A stretch of DNA of 35,892 bases, from positions 1 to 35,892 of IMG/VR virus record IMGVR_UViG_3300033141_003411. One strand, written 5' to 3'. The notes beneath the pieces are model-generated. The model saw nothing but the letters and a program-made list of their open reading frames with translations. It made no database searches and was not told the origin of the DNA. Positions 7,403-13,729 of this stretch are shown here, in pieces. This DNA comes from a virus. Numbering within the stretch: position 1 is the stretch's first letter; the number at the start of each line of letters is the position of its first letter. The translations under genes and the position numbers were made by a program.

Positions 7403-7661
7403 TTTGGGTCTCCAGATACTTTTGCTTTAAGGTTTTTTCCCCAGTTTTGACAGAAGAAACTGCTTGTCCATGTCTTTTTCTATCTAATCGTTTCCAGGTT
7501 CTCACCGCAGCAGGCCATGATTTCATAGGACTTCGTCCAATCATCCAACCTTTAGACTCATAAAAATCACAAAATGCCTCACCATCAAGAGTATAGTCAA
7601 TACTTAAAGCATATTCTGTTACTTCTTTTGGAGTAGGTTTTATAAACCTCTTTGTTCCCAT
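7392..7661 (-). CDS. Phage replication-associated helical domain protein
   Basis: The start at ATG 7661 is chosen for its SD (GGGAGAATAAT-ATG); the longer ORF start lies inside the upstream gene. The protein has 89 residues: RFIKPTPKEVTEYALSI, then DGEAFCDFYESKGWMIGRSPMKSWPAAVRTWKR. This motif is common as the C-terminal helical domain of phage replication initiator or DnaD-like proteins; here it stands alone. Its place just upstream of the helicase fits a helicase-loading or replisome role, which is an inference. Confidence 0.6.
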   Translation of the reverse strand: MGTKRFIKPTPKEVTEYALSIDYTLDGEAFCDFYESKGWMIGRSPMKSWPAAVRTWKRLDRKRHGQAVSSVKTGEKTLKQKYLETQNES

Positions 7662-7662
7662 A

Positions 7663-7869
7663 TTATTCTCCCATAACAATAATACTCTCACCTGGGTTCA
7701 TTCTTTTCCAGGTTGCTAATGCCAAAGCTATTACTTGCGTGTTTATAAGTTTTCCACCATTATAAGAAACAAGCTGGTCTATTGTATCCAAATAATTAAC
7801 AAGGTCATAATGTAATATTCCACAATCTCCTACGCCCAACATCTTTGCAACTATTTTTTTGTAATCCAC
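7663..7869 (-). CDS. Hypothetical protein, GTG start
   Basis: The GTG at 7869 has an excellent SD (AAAGGAGTTTAAT-GTG) that overlaps the upstream stop. The product of 68 residues is VDYKKIVAKMLGVGDCGILHY followed by a helical segment ending ATWKRMNPGESIIVMGE. No family is recognised. It is part of the replication operon. Confidence 0.55.
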   Translation of the reverse strand: MDYKKIVAKMLGVGDCGILHYDLVNYLDTIDQLVSYNGGKLINTQVIALALATWKRMNPGESIIVMGE

Positions 7870-7870
7870 A

Positions 7871-8116
7871 TTAAACTCCTTTGTAAGCAAAATGTCTAAA
7901 AATTTCCTTTACTTGCTTTGTAAATTTTCGACCTGAAAGAGGCTTATAGGACCACCACGTGCCACAATTTTCACAAGTAGCATAATTATGCAAATATCCA
8001 TCAGAGTCTATGGTAACTTTTAATCTTTCATGCTTGCAAAACATTTTTCTCTCCAAAGATGCTACTTCGTTCTCTAAATAAGTTACTCTTTTTGTTAATG
8101 ATGGTTCTTTCTTCAT
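7871..8116 (-). CDS. Hypothetical protein with coiled coil and Cys cluster
   Basis: The protein has 81 residues. Residues 1-25 (SLTKRVTYLENEVASLERKM) form a short coiled coil, followed by FCKHERLKV and CENCGTWW, which together make a CxH...CxxC metal site. The SD is AGGGGATTATT-ATG. No family is recognised. Confidence 0.6.
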   Translation of the reverse strand: MKKEPSLTKRVTYLENEVASLERKMFCKHERLKVTIDSDGYLHNYATCENCGTWWSYKPLSGRKFTKQVKEIFRHFAYKGV

Positions 8117-8148
8117 AATAATCCCCTGAATAAAAGTCAGTTCTGAAA

Positions 8149-8222
8149 AGGCAACAATCCGTTAGTTACGTACCGCAGTACCACACATAAGAACTTAATC
8201 TCGTTTTACTCAATTGTTGCCT
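8149..8222 (-). other. Structured intergenic element bounded by a 10-bp inverted repeat
   Basis: AGGCAACAAT (8149-8158) is the exact reverse complement of ATTGTTGCCT (8213-8222), enclosing 54 bases. The enclosed part contains GTAC-CGCA-GTAC and TAAG-AA-CTTA mini-hairpins. On the minus-strand RNA the element begins at the stop codon of the gene ending at 8221 and ends with GCCTTTTC. It is not a tRNA: no T-loop sequence is present. It could be a processing signal, a weak terminator or a small RNA. Confidence 0.5.
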
Positions 8223-8376
8223 AACTGCCCTTTGTAAGTTTTTTATTTATTTCAAGAGCTTTCTCAAGAGCCGCCCGATAATCCATGGCACTTTCAAGAT
8301 ACGGGCTATCCTCAAGATGTTCAAGAAACCCGATTAAAGCAAAAACTAACTGTTCCTCAATTTGTACAGTTTTCAT
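8221..8376 (-). CDS. Small acidic helical protein (51 residues)
   Basis: The ATG at 8376 lies 12 bases after the SSB stop. The product is MKTVQIEEQLVFALIGFLEH followed by DSPYLESAMDYRAALEKALEINKKL. It is helical and amphipathic with no recognised family. Codon pattern and position in the SSB operon support it as a real gene. Its TAG stop lies at the edge of the inverted repeat at 8149-8222. Confidence 0.6.
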   Translation of the reverse strand: MKTVQIEEQLVFALIGFLEHLEDSPYLESAMDYRAALEKALEINKKLTKGS

Positions 8377-8388
8377 TATTTTGATACC

Positions 8389-8772
8389 TTAAATAAAAGG
8401 TGATGAAGGTATATCCGGAACTTGAGCCTGTGTTGGAGTTGTTTGCGAGGTAGTTTGAGTAGGCTGAGAACTTCCTACAAATTCAAATTTTTCAGCAATT
8501 ACTTTTAATTTAGTACGTTTTTGTCCCGTTTGTTTGTCTTGCCAGTCATCCAGCTTTAACCTGCCTTCAATAAGAATTGGCTTACCTTTTGTAAAATACT
8601 TTGCAATGTTCTCTGCGGTTTTACCAAAAGCTGATATATCTACAAAAGTAGTTTCTTGACCTGCTTTAGTTCGGCGATTGATAGCAATTCCAAAGTTTGT
8701 TACATTTGTAGTACCAATGTTTTTCATTTCAGGGTCTCTTGTAAGATTCCCGTATAAAATTACTCTATTCAT
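8389..8772 (-). CDS. ssb: Single-stranded DNA-binding protein
   Basis: The 127-residue protein begins MNRVILYGNLTRDPEMK and has the OB-fold strands NFGIAINRRT, TTFVDISAFGKTAENIAKYFTKGKPILIEGRLKLDDW and TKLKVIAEKFEFVG, all typical of bacterial SSB. A Q/T/P-rich linker follows. The tail is PDIPSSPFI where the host consensus is DDDIPF, so the acidic tip is reduced to one Asp before IP, which may change partner binding. The SD is AAGGAAACTATT-ATG. Confidence 0.92.
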   Translation of the reverse strand: MNRVILYGNLTRDPEMKNIGTTNVTNFGIAINRRTKAGQETTFVDISAFGKTAENIAKYFTKGKPILIEGRLKLDDWQDKQTGQKRTKLKVIAEKFEFVGSSQPTQTTSQTTPTQAQVPDIPSSPFI

Positions 8773-9110
8773 AATAGTTTCCTTAAATTTGAAATAGTTT
8801 CTTCACTCAGTGCACTTAATGGCTCAACTTTAATACTAACTTTATAGGTAATTTCAGTTTCAGGCTCAGCTTTTTTGACAAGCTCCAGACAAAAAAAGGG
8901 CCAGTATCCCCCTTCTTCAAGATGTATATAATCTGGCCCAATTTTATCAATCTTTCTTTCTAACCCTCTTATTTCTAAACTCTTGTGTCCTTTACAACCT
9001 AACTCATCAGAACACATATCTCTCAAAATCCTTACAGTATCGCCGACCTTTACATTGTACAACTTAATCCAAGATGCCTGTAAATGCTTGTAGGCTTCTT
9101 TATCCGTCAT
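8769..9110 (-). CDS. Hypothetical protein, paralogue of 9402-9764
   Basis: The start at ATG 9110 (SD AGGGAGACCAAAA-ATG) gives MTDKEAYKHLQASW, matching the start of the gene at 9402-9764 nearly residue for residue; the longer ORF adds a hydrophobic extension encoded inside the GroES-like gene. The 113-residue protein has shared blocks: VKVGDTVRILR, ELGC, YWPFFCLELVKKA, and LSALSEETISNLRKL. Function is unknown. The two copies flank the co-chaperonin gene. Confidence 0.7.
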   Translation of the reverse strand: MTDKEAYKHLQASWIKLYNVKVGDTVRILRDMCSDELGCKGHKSLEIRGLERKIDKIGPDYIHLEEGGYWPFFCLELVKKAEPETEITYKVSIKVEPLSALSEETISNLRKLL

Positions 9111-9417
9111 TTTTGGTCTCCCTAACAATTGATAAAATATAACTATCATCAAGAAGAATAACATAAGACATTTTTTCAAAATCAACCTCTAATACCCCAT
9201 CACCCTCAGCAACATAAAGAACAATGTCTCCTACATTTACTCCTGGTTTAATTAGTTTGCCGTTTGAGATAGAAAATCCAGGACCAACCGCAATAACCTC
9301 TCCCTCACTAAAGACAGAATACCTATTGCCCGGTAGCTTAATTCCACCAGAACTTTCCTCTTTTTTGATTTCTTTCAATAAAATACGGCCTCTATTTGGT
9401 TCTAAAAATCTAAACAT
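9100..9417 (-). CDS. GroES-like co-chaperonin
   Basis: The 105-residue protein shows the cpn10 pattern in order: LEPNRGRILLKEIKKEESSGGIKLPGN (the mobile-loop region that contacts GroEL), GEVIAVGPG, NGKLIKPGVNVGDIVLYV, and a C-terminal MSYVILLDDSYILSIV. Phage co-chaperonins such as T4 gp31 replace GroES to fold the capsid protein on host GroEL, so a role in capsid folding is likely. Unlike structural genes it sits in the early minus-strand block. The SD is AGGAGACGCTCAGA-ATG. Confidence 0.8.
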   Translation of the reverse strand: MFRFLEPNRGRILLKEIKKEESSGGIKLPGNRYSVFSEGEVIAVGPGFSISNGKLIKPGVNVGDIVLYVAEGDGVLEVDFEKMSYVILLDDSYILSIVRETKNDG

Positions 9418-9764
9418 TCTGAGCGTCTCCTGAGTTTTAACAAAGTTTCTTCACTTAAATCTTTCAAAGGCACTTTTTTACCATTTACTTCACAAGTAAT
9501 TTTAATTTTTGGGGGTGCTTTTCTAACAAACTCAAGACAGAAAAAAGGCCAACCATATCCATCAAGAACAATTTTGTCTGGATAAACAAAATCAACGGAT
9601 ATCTCAGTACCCACAGCGGTTTGGTAGTAACATGCAGACCAACAATCTGAACCTAACTCATTTCTTTTTGGTATTCTCAGTACTTTTACAATATCCCCAA
9701 CTTTTATATTGTTATCCTTAACCCACGAAGCCTGTAAATGTTGATATGCTTCTTTATCAGTCAT
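9402..9764 (-). CDS. Hypothetical protein, paralogue of 8769-9110
   Basis: The protein has 120 residues and starts MTDKEAYQHLQASWVKDNNI. It shares KVGDIVKVLR, NELG, WPFFCLEFVRKA and LSEETLLKLR with its paralogue. It has a longer middle segment (SDCWSACYYQTAVGTEISV). The SD is AAGGGAAAAATT-ATG. The pair probably arose by tandem duplication, with the GroES-like gene now between the copies. Confidence 0.7.
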   Translation of the reverse strand: MTDKEAYQHLQASWVKDNNIKVGDIVKVLRIPKRNELGSDCWSACYYQTAVGTEISVDFVYPDKIVLDGYGWPFFCLEFVRKAPPKIKITCEVNGKKVPLKDLSEETLLKLRRRSECLDF

Positions 9765-9797
9765 AATTTTTCCCTTCTTTCATATTTATTTTGGTTT

Positions 9798-10214
9798 TCA
9801 TTTCAAACTTTTCCACATTTTATTAGGCGGTAATACAACTACTCCGTGTTGTGCAGCTAACATTATAGCCTCATCTATAAATTTTGCTAAATCTGCACGA
9901 TTAAGGTCAGATTTAGATTTTACATACTCTTTTTTTGTTCCTAAATTCTCTGTCAATAAGTATTTACAAATCACGCCATCCATCTCTACCTTAGTGTAGC
10001 CCAAATAATCTGCAAGAGGCTGGACTACGCAGGAAAAGTAGTAAGCTAACTGTTCTGCGGTTTTGTCTTGTGATTCTTTTTCCACAGTAATCTCAAGTCG
10101 TGTGCCTTCAGGCAAGGATTGAATATAAGCCAAAAATAGTGCCTGTCTATCTAAGCTCAATTTACCATTGGTAACTTCACCATAAAATTTTGATTTTTGC
10201 ACTACTTTTTGCAC
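9798..10214 (-). CDS. Conserved phage protein, possibly NinB/Orf-like
   Basis: GTG 10214 is preferred because it lies four bases after the upstream stop with AAAGGG upstream; in-frame ATGs at 10247 and 10277 lie inside the upstream gene. The product has KFYGEVTNGKLSLDRQALFLAYIQSL, then TRLEITVEKESQDKTAEQLAYYFSCVVQPLADYLGYT and a C-terminal helix ending VVLPPNK. The 'QxxYYxxVVxPLAxxLG' pattern is widespread in phage proteins grouped near NinB or other recombination functions. That link is from memory and not certain. Confidence 0.5.
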   Translation of the reverse strand: MQKVVQKSKFYGEVTNGKLSLDRQALFLAYIQSLPEGTRLEITVEKESQDKTAEQLAYYFSCVVQPLADYLGYTKVEMDGVICKYLLTENLGTKKEYVKSKSDLNRADLAKFIDEAIMLAAQHGVVVLPPNKMWKSLK

Positions 10215-10218
10215 TGCT

Positions 10219-10548
10219 TTATTTCCCTTTAATCCCGGAATATACATACTTTGCAAACAAGTACGCATTGTCCACAATTTCTTCTACATTTATTTTACCA
10301 CCAAGGCATAATTCCACAGCCCGTGTTAAGGAACTTTGAAGTACGATTATGCCTTGAACTTGAGACTCACTTAAAGCCGTCCCAACAGGCAATCCCAACT
10401 TAGTATAAATGCACTTTACAAAATACTCTGCAACCGTTTCAAGTTTCGCTGCTTCTATTTGGTCTGCAACATATAAATCAACGGCACGGTTCAAACATGA
10501 CTGGCGTAAAATATGTAGCTGTTCTTTTGCTGTTTTTGTGTATGCCAT
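10219..10548 (-). CDS. Hypothetical protein with internal repeat
   Basis: The protein has 109 residues and two similar halves: QSCLNRAVDLYVADQIEAAKLETVAEYFVKCIY (about 16-48) and QSSLTRAVELCLGGKINVEEIVDNAYLFAKYVY (about 71-103). Each half looks like a three-helix unit, so the gene seems to come from an internal duplication. The SD is AGGAGACATCTAA-ATG. It lies between nuclease and SSB genes, a typical place for recombination accessory proteins. Confidence 0.6.
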   Translation of the reverse strand: MAYTKTAKEQLHILRQSCLNRAVDLYVADQIEAAKLETVAEYFVKCIYTKLGLPVGTALSESQVQGIIVLQSSLTRAVELCLGGKINVEEIVDNAYLFAKYVYSGIKGK

Positions 10549-10785
10549 TTAGATGTCTCCTACAATGGAATAGTTAGTACAATAACCCCCCCCTCTTATT
10601 GCCCAAAGGTTGTCTGATAGGCCATTCTCTGTAAGTTCACCCTCATACAAATCACTCTTAAAAGCCTCTGCTTTACAAAAGGATATGCAATCTATACGGC
10701 ACTTAGCTTTTATTAACGGACAAAACAGATTAGTTTGTTCTGCGTTTAACTTCGCTGCTTTTCTTTTTGCTTCTTTTTCAGTCAT
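10549..10785 (-). CDS. Small Cys-rich protein, probable metal binding
   Basis: The protein has 78 residues. The basic N-terminus (TEKEAKRKAAKL) is followed by FCPLIKAKCRIDCISFCKAEAF and, near the end, GGYCTNYSI. The C-x5-C-x3-C-x3-C plus distal Cys arrangement recurs in small phage proteins next to PD-(D/E)XK nucleases. The SD is AAGGAAAGCAAACG-ATG. It overlaps the nuclease stop by four bases. Confidence 0.6.
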   Translation of the reverse strand: MTEKEAKRKAAKLNAEQTNLFCPLIKAKCRIDCISFCKAEAFKSDLYEGELTENGLSDNLWAIRGGGYCTNYSIVGDI

Positions 10786-11414
10786 CGTTTGCTTTCCTTA
10801 TACGGGTTACACGGACAAAAATCACGGCAGAGGCAATACGATTTGCACCTTATTGCTTCTCCCTTACGCTCCACAATTTTACATTTTGGCTTATCAGCAG
10901 GCTTAACTTTTGTGTTAAGATAAATCTCAGCTTCTTCTCTTGTGTCTTTTACCCTTACTGCTGATTTTCTTCCGGCTTTTATTATTGCAAAAGTAGGAGT
11001 GCGTTCCCACCGCTCCTCAACAGTGCAAGGCAGCGGCTCTGCTTTATGTATTGCAACCCGTTCCTCAGTATACTTGCTAATTTTTTTGTTATCCCAAACG
11101 GGCACATCAAGCGTCATAAAAGGTATCGCAGGATAATTAGCCTGAGCCGCTTTACCCACCTGCCAATCACGTAGTACTGCGTGTATTTTTAACTGCTCAA
11201 CTGGGTGTCCCTCAAACTCTAAAAGAAACTTATAAAGGTTAAGCTGCTTTTCCCACTCCGGCTTTAATCCTAATAAAATAGACCAAACAGACGTAACTTT
11301 ATAATCTGCAATAGTCTTGTTTTCAACTTCATATCTGTCAACTTGGCCCGATAACGTTATACCAAAAATATCTTTTGAAATTCGCTGTTCATTGCAGACC
11401 CTAACAAGCTCCAC
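10782..11414 (-). CDS. PD-(D/E)XK nuclease, C-terminal part with catalytic core
   Basis: The frame opens at GTG 11414 inside the upstream ORF. The product (210 residues) has ITLSGQVDRYE, then KTIADYKVTSVWSILLGLKPEWEKQLNLYKFLL, giving the D...(D)xK core of this superfamily, then helices and a C-terminal Cys cluster (CKSYCLCRDFCPC) as in Cas4/AddB-like enzymes that carry an iron-sulphur or zinc site. The N-terminal part of the same family is in another frame at 11357-11584. Homologues normally have about 20 more residues between the two parts, so the gene looks damaged by a deletion or is rescued by internal initiation. Confidence 0.7.
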   Translation of the reverse strand: MELVRVCNEQRISKDIFGITLSGQVDRYEVENKTIADYKVTSVWSILLGLKPEWEKQLNLYKFLLEFEGHPVEQLKIHAVLRDWQVGKAAQANYPAIPFMTLDVPVWDNKKISKYTEERVAIHKAEPLPCTVEERWERTPTFAIIKAGRKSAVRVKDTREEAEIYLNTKVKPADKPKCKIVERKGEAIRCKSYCLCRDFCPCNPYKESKR

Positions 11415-11584
11415 AAAAATTCAGAAGCTAAGGGTCTAAGCTCATCCCAGTATTTTAAGGTCAGGTGCTTAATCAAAGGTGGGTTTATAAGCTCCGTAAC
11501 CCTTAAAATGTTTGGGTCTGGTTTTTGCACGTTTGCCAGAACTCTTTGGTAAATCCCGTCCGGTATGTTTTTAATAATTTTCAT
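11357..11584 (-). CDS. PD-(D/E)XK nuclease, N-terminal part in a different frame
   Basis: The 75-residue ORF has the N-terminal signature of phage PD-(D/E)XK nucleases: LRVTELINPPLIKHLTLKYWDEL, then SEFLWSLLGSAMNSE, after which family members continue with a helix bearing a catalytic Glu. Here it stops soon after (FQKIFLV). The remainder of the enzyme is in the -1 frame from 11414. The SD is AAGGTAAATT-ATG. Either the two pieces are separate coupled products or this is a frameshifted gene. Confidence 0.65.
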   Translation of the reverse strand: MKIIKNIPDGIYQRVLANVQKPDPNILRVTELINPPLIKHLTLKYWDELRPLASEFLWSLLGSAMNSEFQKIFLV

Positions 11585-11729
11585 AATTTACCTTAGTTAT
11601 TCCAAACGAAGCTATTTCATTTATAATCTTTTCGTGAACTAAATAATTCAGTATTCCCTCGAAAAATTCTGCTTCTTTTTTATACTTTTTTGATTTAGGT
11701 TTTACTTTTATTACTCGAATAAACTTCAT
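11571..11729 (-). CDS. Small basic hypothetical protein (52 residues)
   Basis: The start at ATG 11729 overlaps the upstream stop as ATGA; a longer ORF would run far into the membrane-protein gene. The product is MKFIRVIKVKPKSKKYKKEAEF followed by EGILNYLVHEKIINEI. It has no recognised family. Confidence 0.5.
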   Translation of the reverse strand: MKFIRVIKVKPKSKKYKKEAEFFEGILNYLVHEKIINEIASFGITKVNYENY

Positions 11730-11929
11730 ATCTGCGATACTTTCAGAAAATAGCTCAACAAGAAGTGCAGGCACCACGCCTTACTCCAAGTTATAGTGGA
11801 CAGCCCAAACAAATAAGGCATTGTAGCATTCCAAGTCCATTTAATCGGAAATGCTAATATCACCCCTCTTCCGGCAATCAATACAATTAGCCCTATAACC
11901 GCACCAAAAATAACCGCAACCTTTTTCAT
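11726..11929 (-). CDS. Small membrane protein
   Basis: The protein has 67 residues. An N-terminal membrane helix (VAVIFGAVIGLIVLIAGRGVILA) is followed by FPIKWTWNATMPYLFGLSTITWSKAWCLHFLLSYFLK. The 'FP...WN..MP..FGL..IT...A' pattern recurs in small membrane proteins of bacteria and phages with unknown function. It is the first gene of promoter P2, with SD AAGGACTTAGAA-ATG. Confidence 0.6.
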   Translation of the reverse strand: MKKVAVIFGAVIGLIVLIAGRGVILAFPIKWTWNATMPYLFGLSTITWSKAWCLHFLLSYFLKVSQI

Positions 11930-11956
11930 TTCTAAGTCCTTTAACTAACAGGTTGT

Positions 11957-11985
11957 ATTATACCATAATTGAACTTCAAAGTCAA
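11957..11985 (-). promoter_or_regulatory. Promoter P2 for the nuclease / SSB / helicase / primase operon
   Basis: The minus strand reads TTGACT (11985-11980), a 17-base spacer ending CAATTATGG, and TATAAT (11962-11957). The predicted start near 11950 gives a 20-base leader with an SD to ATG 11929. The TGA stop of the upstream gene is inside the -35 box. Confidence 0.85.
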
Positions 11986-12152
11986 GTCTTTTTTTCAAAT
12001 TTAGTTTTATTTTTTTCGTAATAATCTTTCCATCGCAAGTCGCTATGACCACAGTTAGGACAAGCGGCATAAGCACAGGTTGGATTTTTTCCTTCGCAAA
12101 ACACACCTTCCCAACCACACTTAAGACAAATTAAAATATCTCGGCTGCTCAT
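11982..12152 (-). CDS. Small zinc-ribbon protein (56 residues)
   Basis: The ORF is MSSRDILICLKCGWEGVFCE followed by NPTCAYAACPNCGHSDLRW and a Lys-rich tail. Two CxxC pairs (CLKCG, CPNCG) and extra Cys residues mark a zinc ribbon. The SD is weak (GAGAATTAAAA). The stop codon is inside the P2 -35 box. Confidence 0.6.
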   Translation of the reverse strand: MSSRDILICLKCGWEGVFCEGKNPTCAYAACPNCGHSDLRWKDYYEKNKTKFEKKT

Positions 12153-12230
12153 TTTTAATTCTCATTATTTAACCATAAAAGTCAAATGTTTTTTGGATAT
12201 TTTAGATAAGTTTTTTAGTTTATTATTGCT

Positions 12231-12268
12231 GCCCCTAATCCTTTAGGGGCTATAAGATAAGAGGATTA
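12231..12268 (+). promoter_or_regulatory. Orphan hairpin plus leader motif shared with the capsid gene leader
   Basis: GCCCCTAA-TCCT-TTAGGGGC forms an 8-bp stem with a 4-base loop at 12231-12250. It runs straight into GGCTATAAGATAAGAGGATTA (12248-12268), which matches 20 of 21 bases of the leader before the major capsid gene (32920-32940). No plus-strand gene follows: the next in-frame codons after the SD-like part reach a stop at once. It lies in a 180-base gap between minus-strand genes. Confidence 0.55.
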
Positions 12269-12332
12269 CATTAGTTTTTAATCATATAATTTATTTGAAT
12301 TAGCTTCATACTCAATCCCGTATTTAACTTCT

Positions 12333-12629
12333 TTACGTCTCATATACCTCACAATACTGATGTCCTGGTGAAATAACCGCAGACTCACAATAAATAAGCT
12401 CATTCATGTCTCCATCAACGTACACCATCTGTGAGTCCATTGTGTCATAAATACAATAAGCTGTGGCAGAAACAATAAAAGCCTCAAACAACTCTCCTGC
12501 TTTTGCCATGTCTCTTAATTGCTGAGGAGTTATATCAGAACAACACGCAGCATTTAACCATTTATCAGACAAATAAAAGTCATCCGGCGATACCTTTTTG
12601 TAGTCTGTTACTATCACATAATCCTGCAT
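12333..12629 (-). CDS. Hypothetical protein (98 residues)
   Basis: The start at ATG 12629 follows the repeated leader (TTGAGGGGATTGATT-ATG); the longer ORF start uses an ATG in the leader itself. The product is MQDYVIVTDYKKVSPDDFYL, then CCSDITPQQLRDMAKAGELFEAFIVSATAYCIYD and a C-terminal acidic part. No family is recognised. It belongs to a set of small proteins with related upstream leaders. Confidence 0.55.
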   Translation of the reverse strand: MQDYVIVTDYKKVSPDDFYLSDKWLNAACCSDITPQQLRDMAKAGELFEAFIVSATAYCIYDTMDSQMVYVDGDMNELIYCESAVISPGHQYCEVYET

Positions 12630-12666
12630 AATCAATCCCCTCAATCTTAAATAATAACTTTCACAA

Positions 12667-12906
12667 TCAATCGATAGTTTTTGCCTTTTCGCCCCATAAA
12701 TGATAGGTCAGGGCGGCCTCTGAAGGTGAAGCATAATACCTTGTGTTTGGTAACTCACCTTCTGTCATGTAAAATTTATTCCCTAACATGTCGTCATTAG
12801 AGAAAATAGAAATATCATTTATTTCGTCAAACCATTGTCGATGTTTGTTAAGACCACTACAACAGGGCTGTTGTGTTAAGTAATAAGGTCTTTCATTTAT
12901 TCTCAT
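12667..12906 (-). CDS. Hypothetical protein (79 residues)
   Basis: ATG 12906 is preceded by TTAAGAGGATTGATT; the longer ORF begins at a TTG in that leader. The product is MRINERPYYLTQQPCCSG, then HRQWFDEINDISIFSND and a Y/A-rich C-terminus. No family or membrane helix is seen. Confidence 0.55.
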   Translation of the reverse strand: MRINERPYYLTQQPCCSGLNKHRQWFDEINDISIFSNDDMLGNKFYMTEGELPNTRYYASPSEAALTYHLWGEKAKTID

Positions 12907-12917
12907 AATCAATCCTC

Positions 12918-13088
12918 TTAACCTAACGTAGTGTCTTCGTATTCCAATTTATACCACAGCTTAAACCGGTTCTTGCATTTTTTACAAGTACAAGGATAAT
13001 ATACCTGTGTTCCTTGTAGTTCTAAACTGCCATAATCAATTTCCGTACTCCAACAAAAAGGACAACATTTTTCTGGTTTAAGTTTCAT
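12918..13088 (-). CDS. Small zinc-ribbon protein (56 residues)
   Basis: The ORF is MKLKPEKCCPFCWSTEIDYG followed by VYYPCTCKKCKNRFKLWYKL. CPFC and CTCKKC make a typical two-knuckle zinc ribbon. The SD is GAGGGCTTAAAT-ATG. It is likely a metal-binding regulator or adaptor, but no family is recognised. Confidence 0.6.
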   Translation of the reverse strand: MKLKPEKCCPFCWSTEIDYGSLELQGTQVYYPCTCKKCKNRFKLWYKLEYEDTTLG

Positions 13089-13122
13089 ATTTAAGCCCTC
13101 ATTTCAACTTTAATCATTAGTC

Positions 13123-13293
13123 TTATCCGTAAGTGTGTTCTGGTATATCTGCTCTTACCTCTTGTTCGCAGTCTTGACAAACATAAAATTCTTTATATTC
13201 TATTTCCCGATTTAGCTTATCACACTTAGGACAAATCCACTCATAACCGCTTGCGATAACATCAACCAGAGGTAAGTCTTTTTTACTCATCAT
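13123..13293 (-). CDS. Small zinc-finger protein (56 residues)
   Basis: The start ATG 13293 overlaps the upstream stop (TGATG) and has GGGAG seven bases before it. The product contains EWICPKCDKLNREIEYKEFYVCQDCEQEV, a two-CxxC zinc finger of rubredoxin-like spacing. The role is unknown. Confidence 0.6.
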   Translation of the reverse strand: MMSKKDLPLVDVIASGYEWICPKCDKLNREIEYKEFYVCQDCEQEVRADIPEHTYG

Positions 13294-13415
13294 CAGTGTT
13301 CTCCCAAACAAATATGCTTATCTTCACATTCTGAACAGTCTATGACGTCCTCATCATGTTCAGGATTTTCAAGATACTGCTCACACTCAATTGCATTTTT
13401 AGGTTTCAATATCAT
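13293..13415 (-). CDS. Small Cys-containing protein, paralogue of 13989-14129
   Basis: The 40-residue ORF is MILKPKNAIECEQYLENPEH, then DVIDCSECEDKHICLGEH. It aligns with the 46-residue gene at 13989-14129 from the first residue (MILKPKN..EC..YLENP.....I.CSEC.DKH.CL). The SD is AAGGATATTGACC-ATG. The conserved CSEC and DKHxCL suggest a metal-binding knuckle. Confidence 0.6.
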   Translation of the reverse strand: MILKPKNAIECEQYLENPEHDEDVIDCSECEDKHICLGEH

Positions 13416-13426
13416 GGTCAATATCC

Positions 13427-13576
13427 TTAAAACTCCGGCTCATAATCATATTCTTCTGTCGCTTCTCTTACCATCGCCCCGCCACAGCAGCAGGGAGCAT
13501 CTATACCATACTCAGCTATTTGATTATCAGCTTCGTCATCCGTTATTGTCATTCCACAATTTAAGCACATCCACAT
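13427..13576 (-). CDS. Small zinc-binding protein (49 residues)
   Basis: The ORF is MWMCLNCGMTITDDEADNQI, then APCCCGGAMVREATEEYDYE. CLNCG and the CCCGG turn form a short zinc ribbon with an acidic tail. The SD is TTAGGGAGATTAACT-ATG. Confidence 0.6.
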   Translation of the reverse strand: MWMCLNCGMTITDDEADNQIAEYGIDAPCCCGGAMVREATEEYDYEPEF

Positions 13577-13587
13577 AGTTAATCTCC

Positions 13588-13719
13588 CTAACTTGCCATT
13601 AAACATATTTTTCGTGAATTACAGTTCTTACAAGACAATTTTATTTTACCTTGATTTTCTCGTTCAATGCAATTCATTTTTTGACAAGTTATGTTAGATT
13701 TTGGCCTTATTGTTTTCAC
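13588..13719 (-). CDS. Small Cys-rich protein, GTG start (43 residues)
   Basis: GTG 13719 is preceded by TTAAGGGGTTAGTT, a strong SD. The product is VKTIRPKSNITCQKMNCIER, then KIKLSCKNCNSRKICLMAS, with five Cys in pairs. It is probably a zinc-binding micro-protein of unknown role. Confidence 0.55.
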   Translation of the reverse strand: MKTIRPKSNITCQKMNCIERENQGKIKLSCKNCNSRKICLMAS

Positions 13720-13729
13720 AACTAACCCC

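Noticed and set aside
8149-8222. tRNA-like element (7-10 bp closing stem with internal hairpins)
   Set aside because: There is no T-loop sequence, no proper anticodon arm and no CCA-like end; the hairpins inside are only four base pairs.
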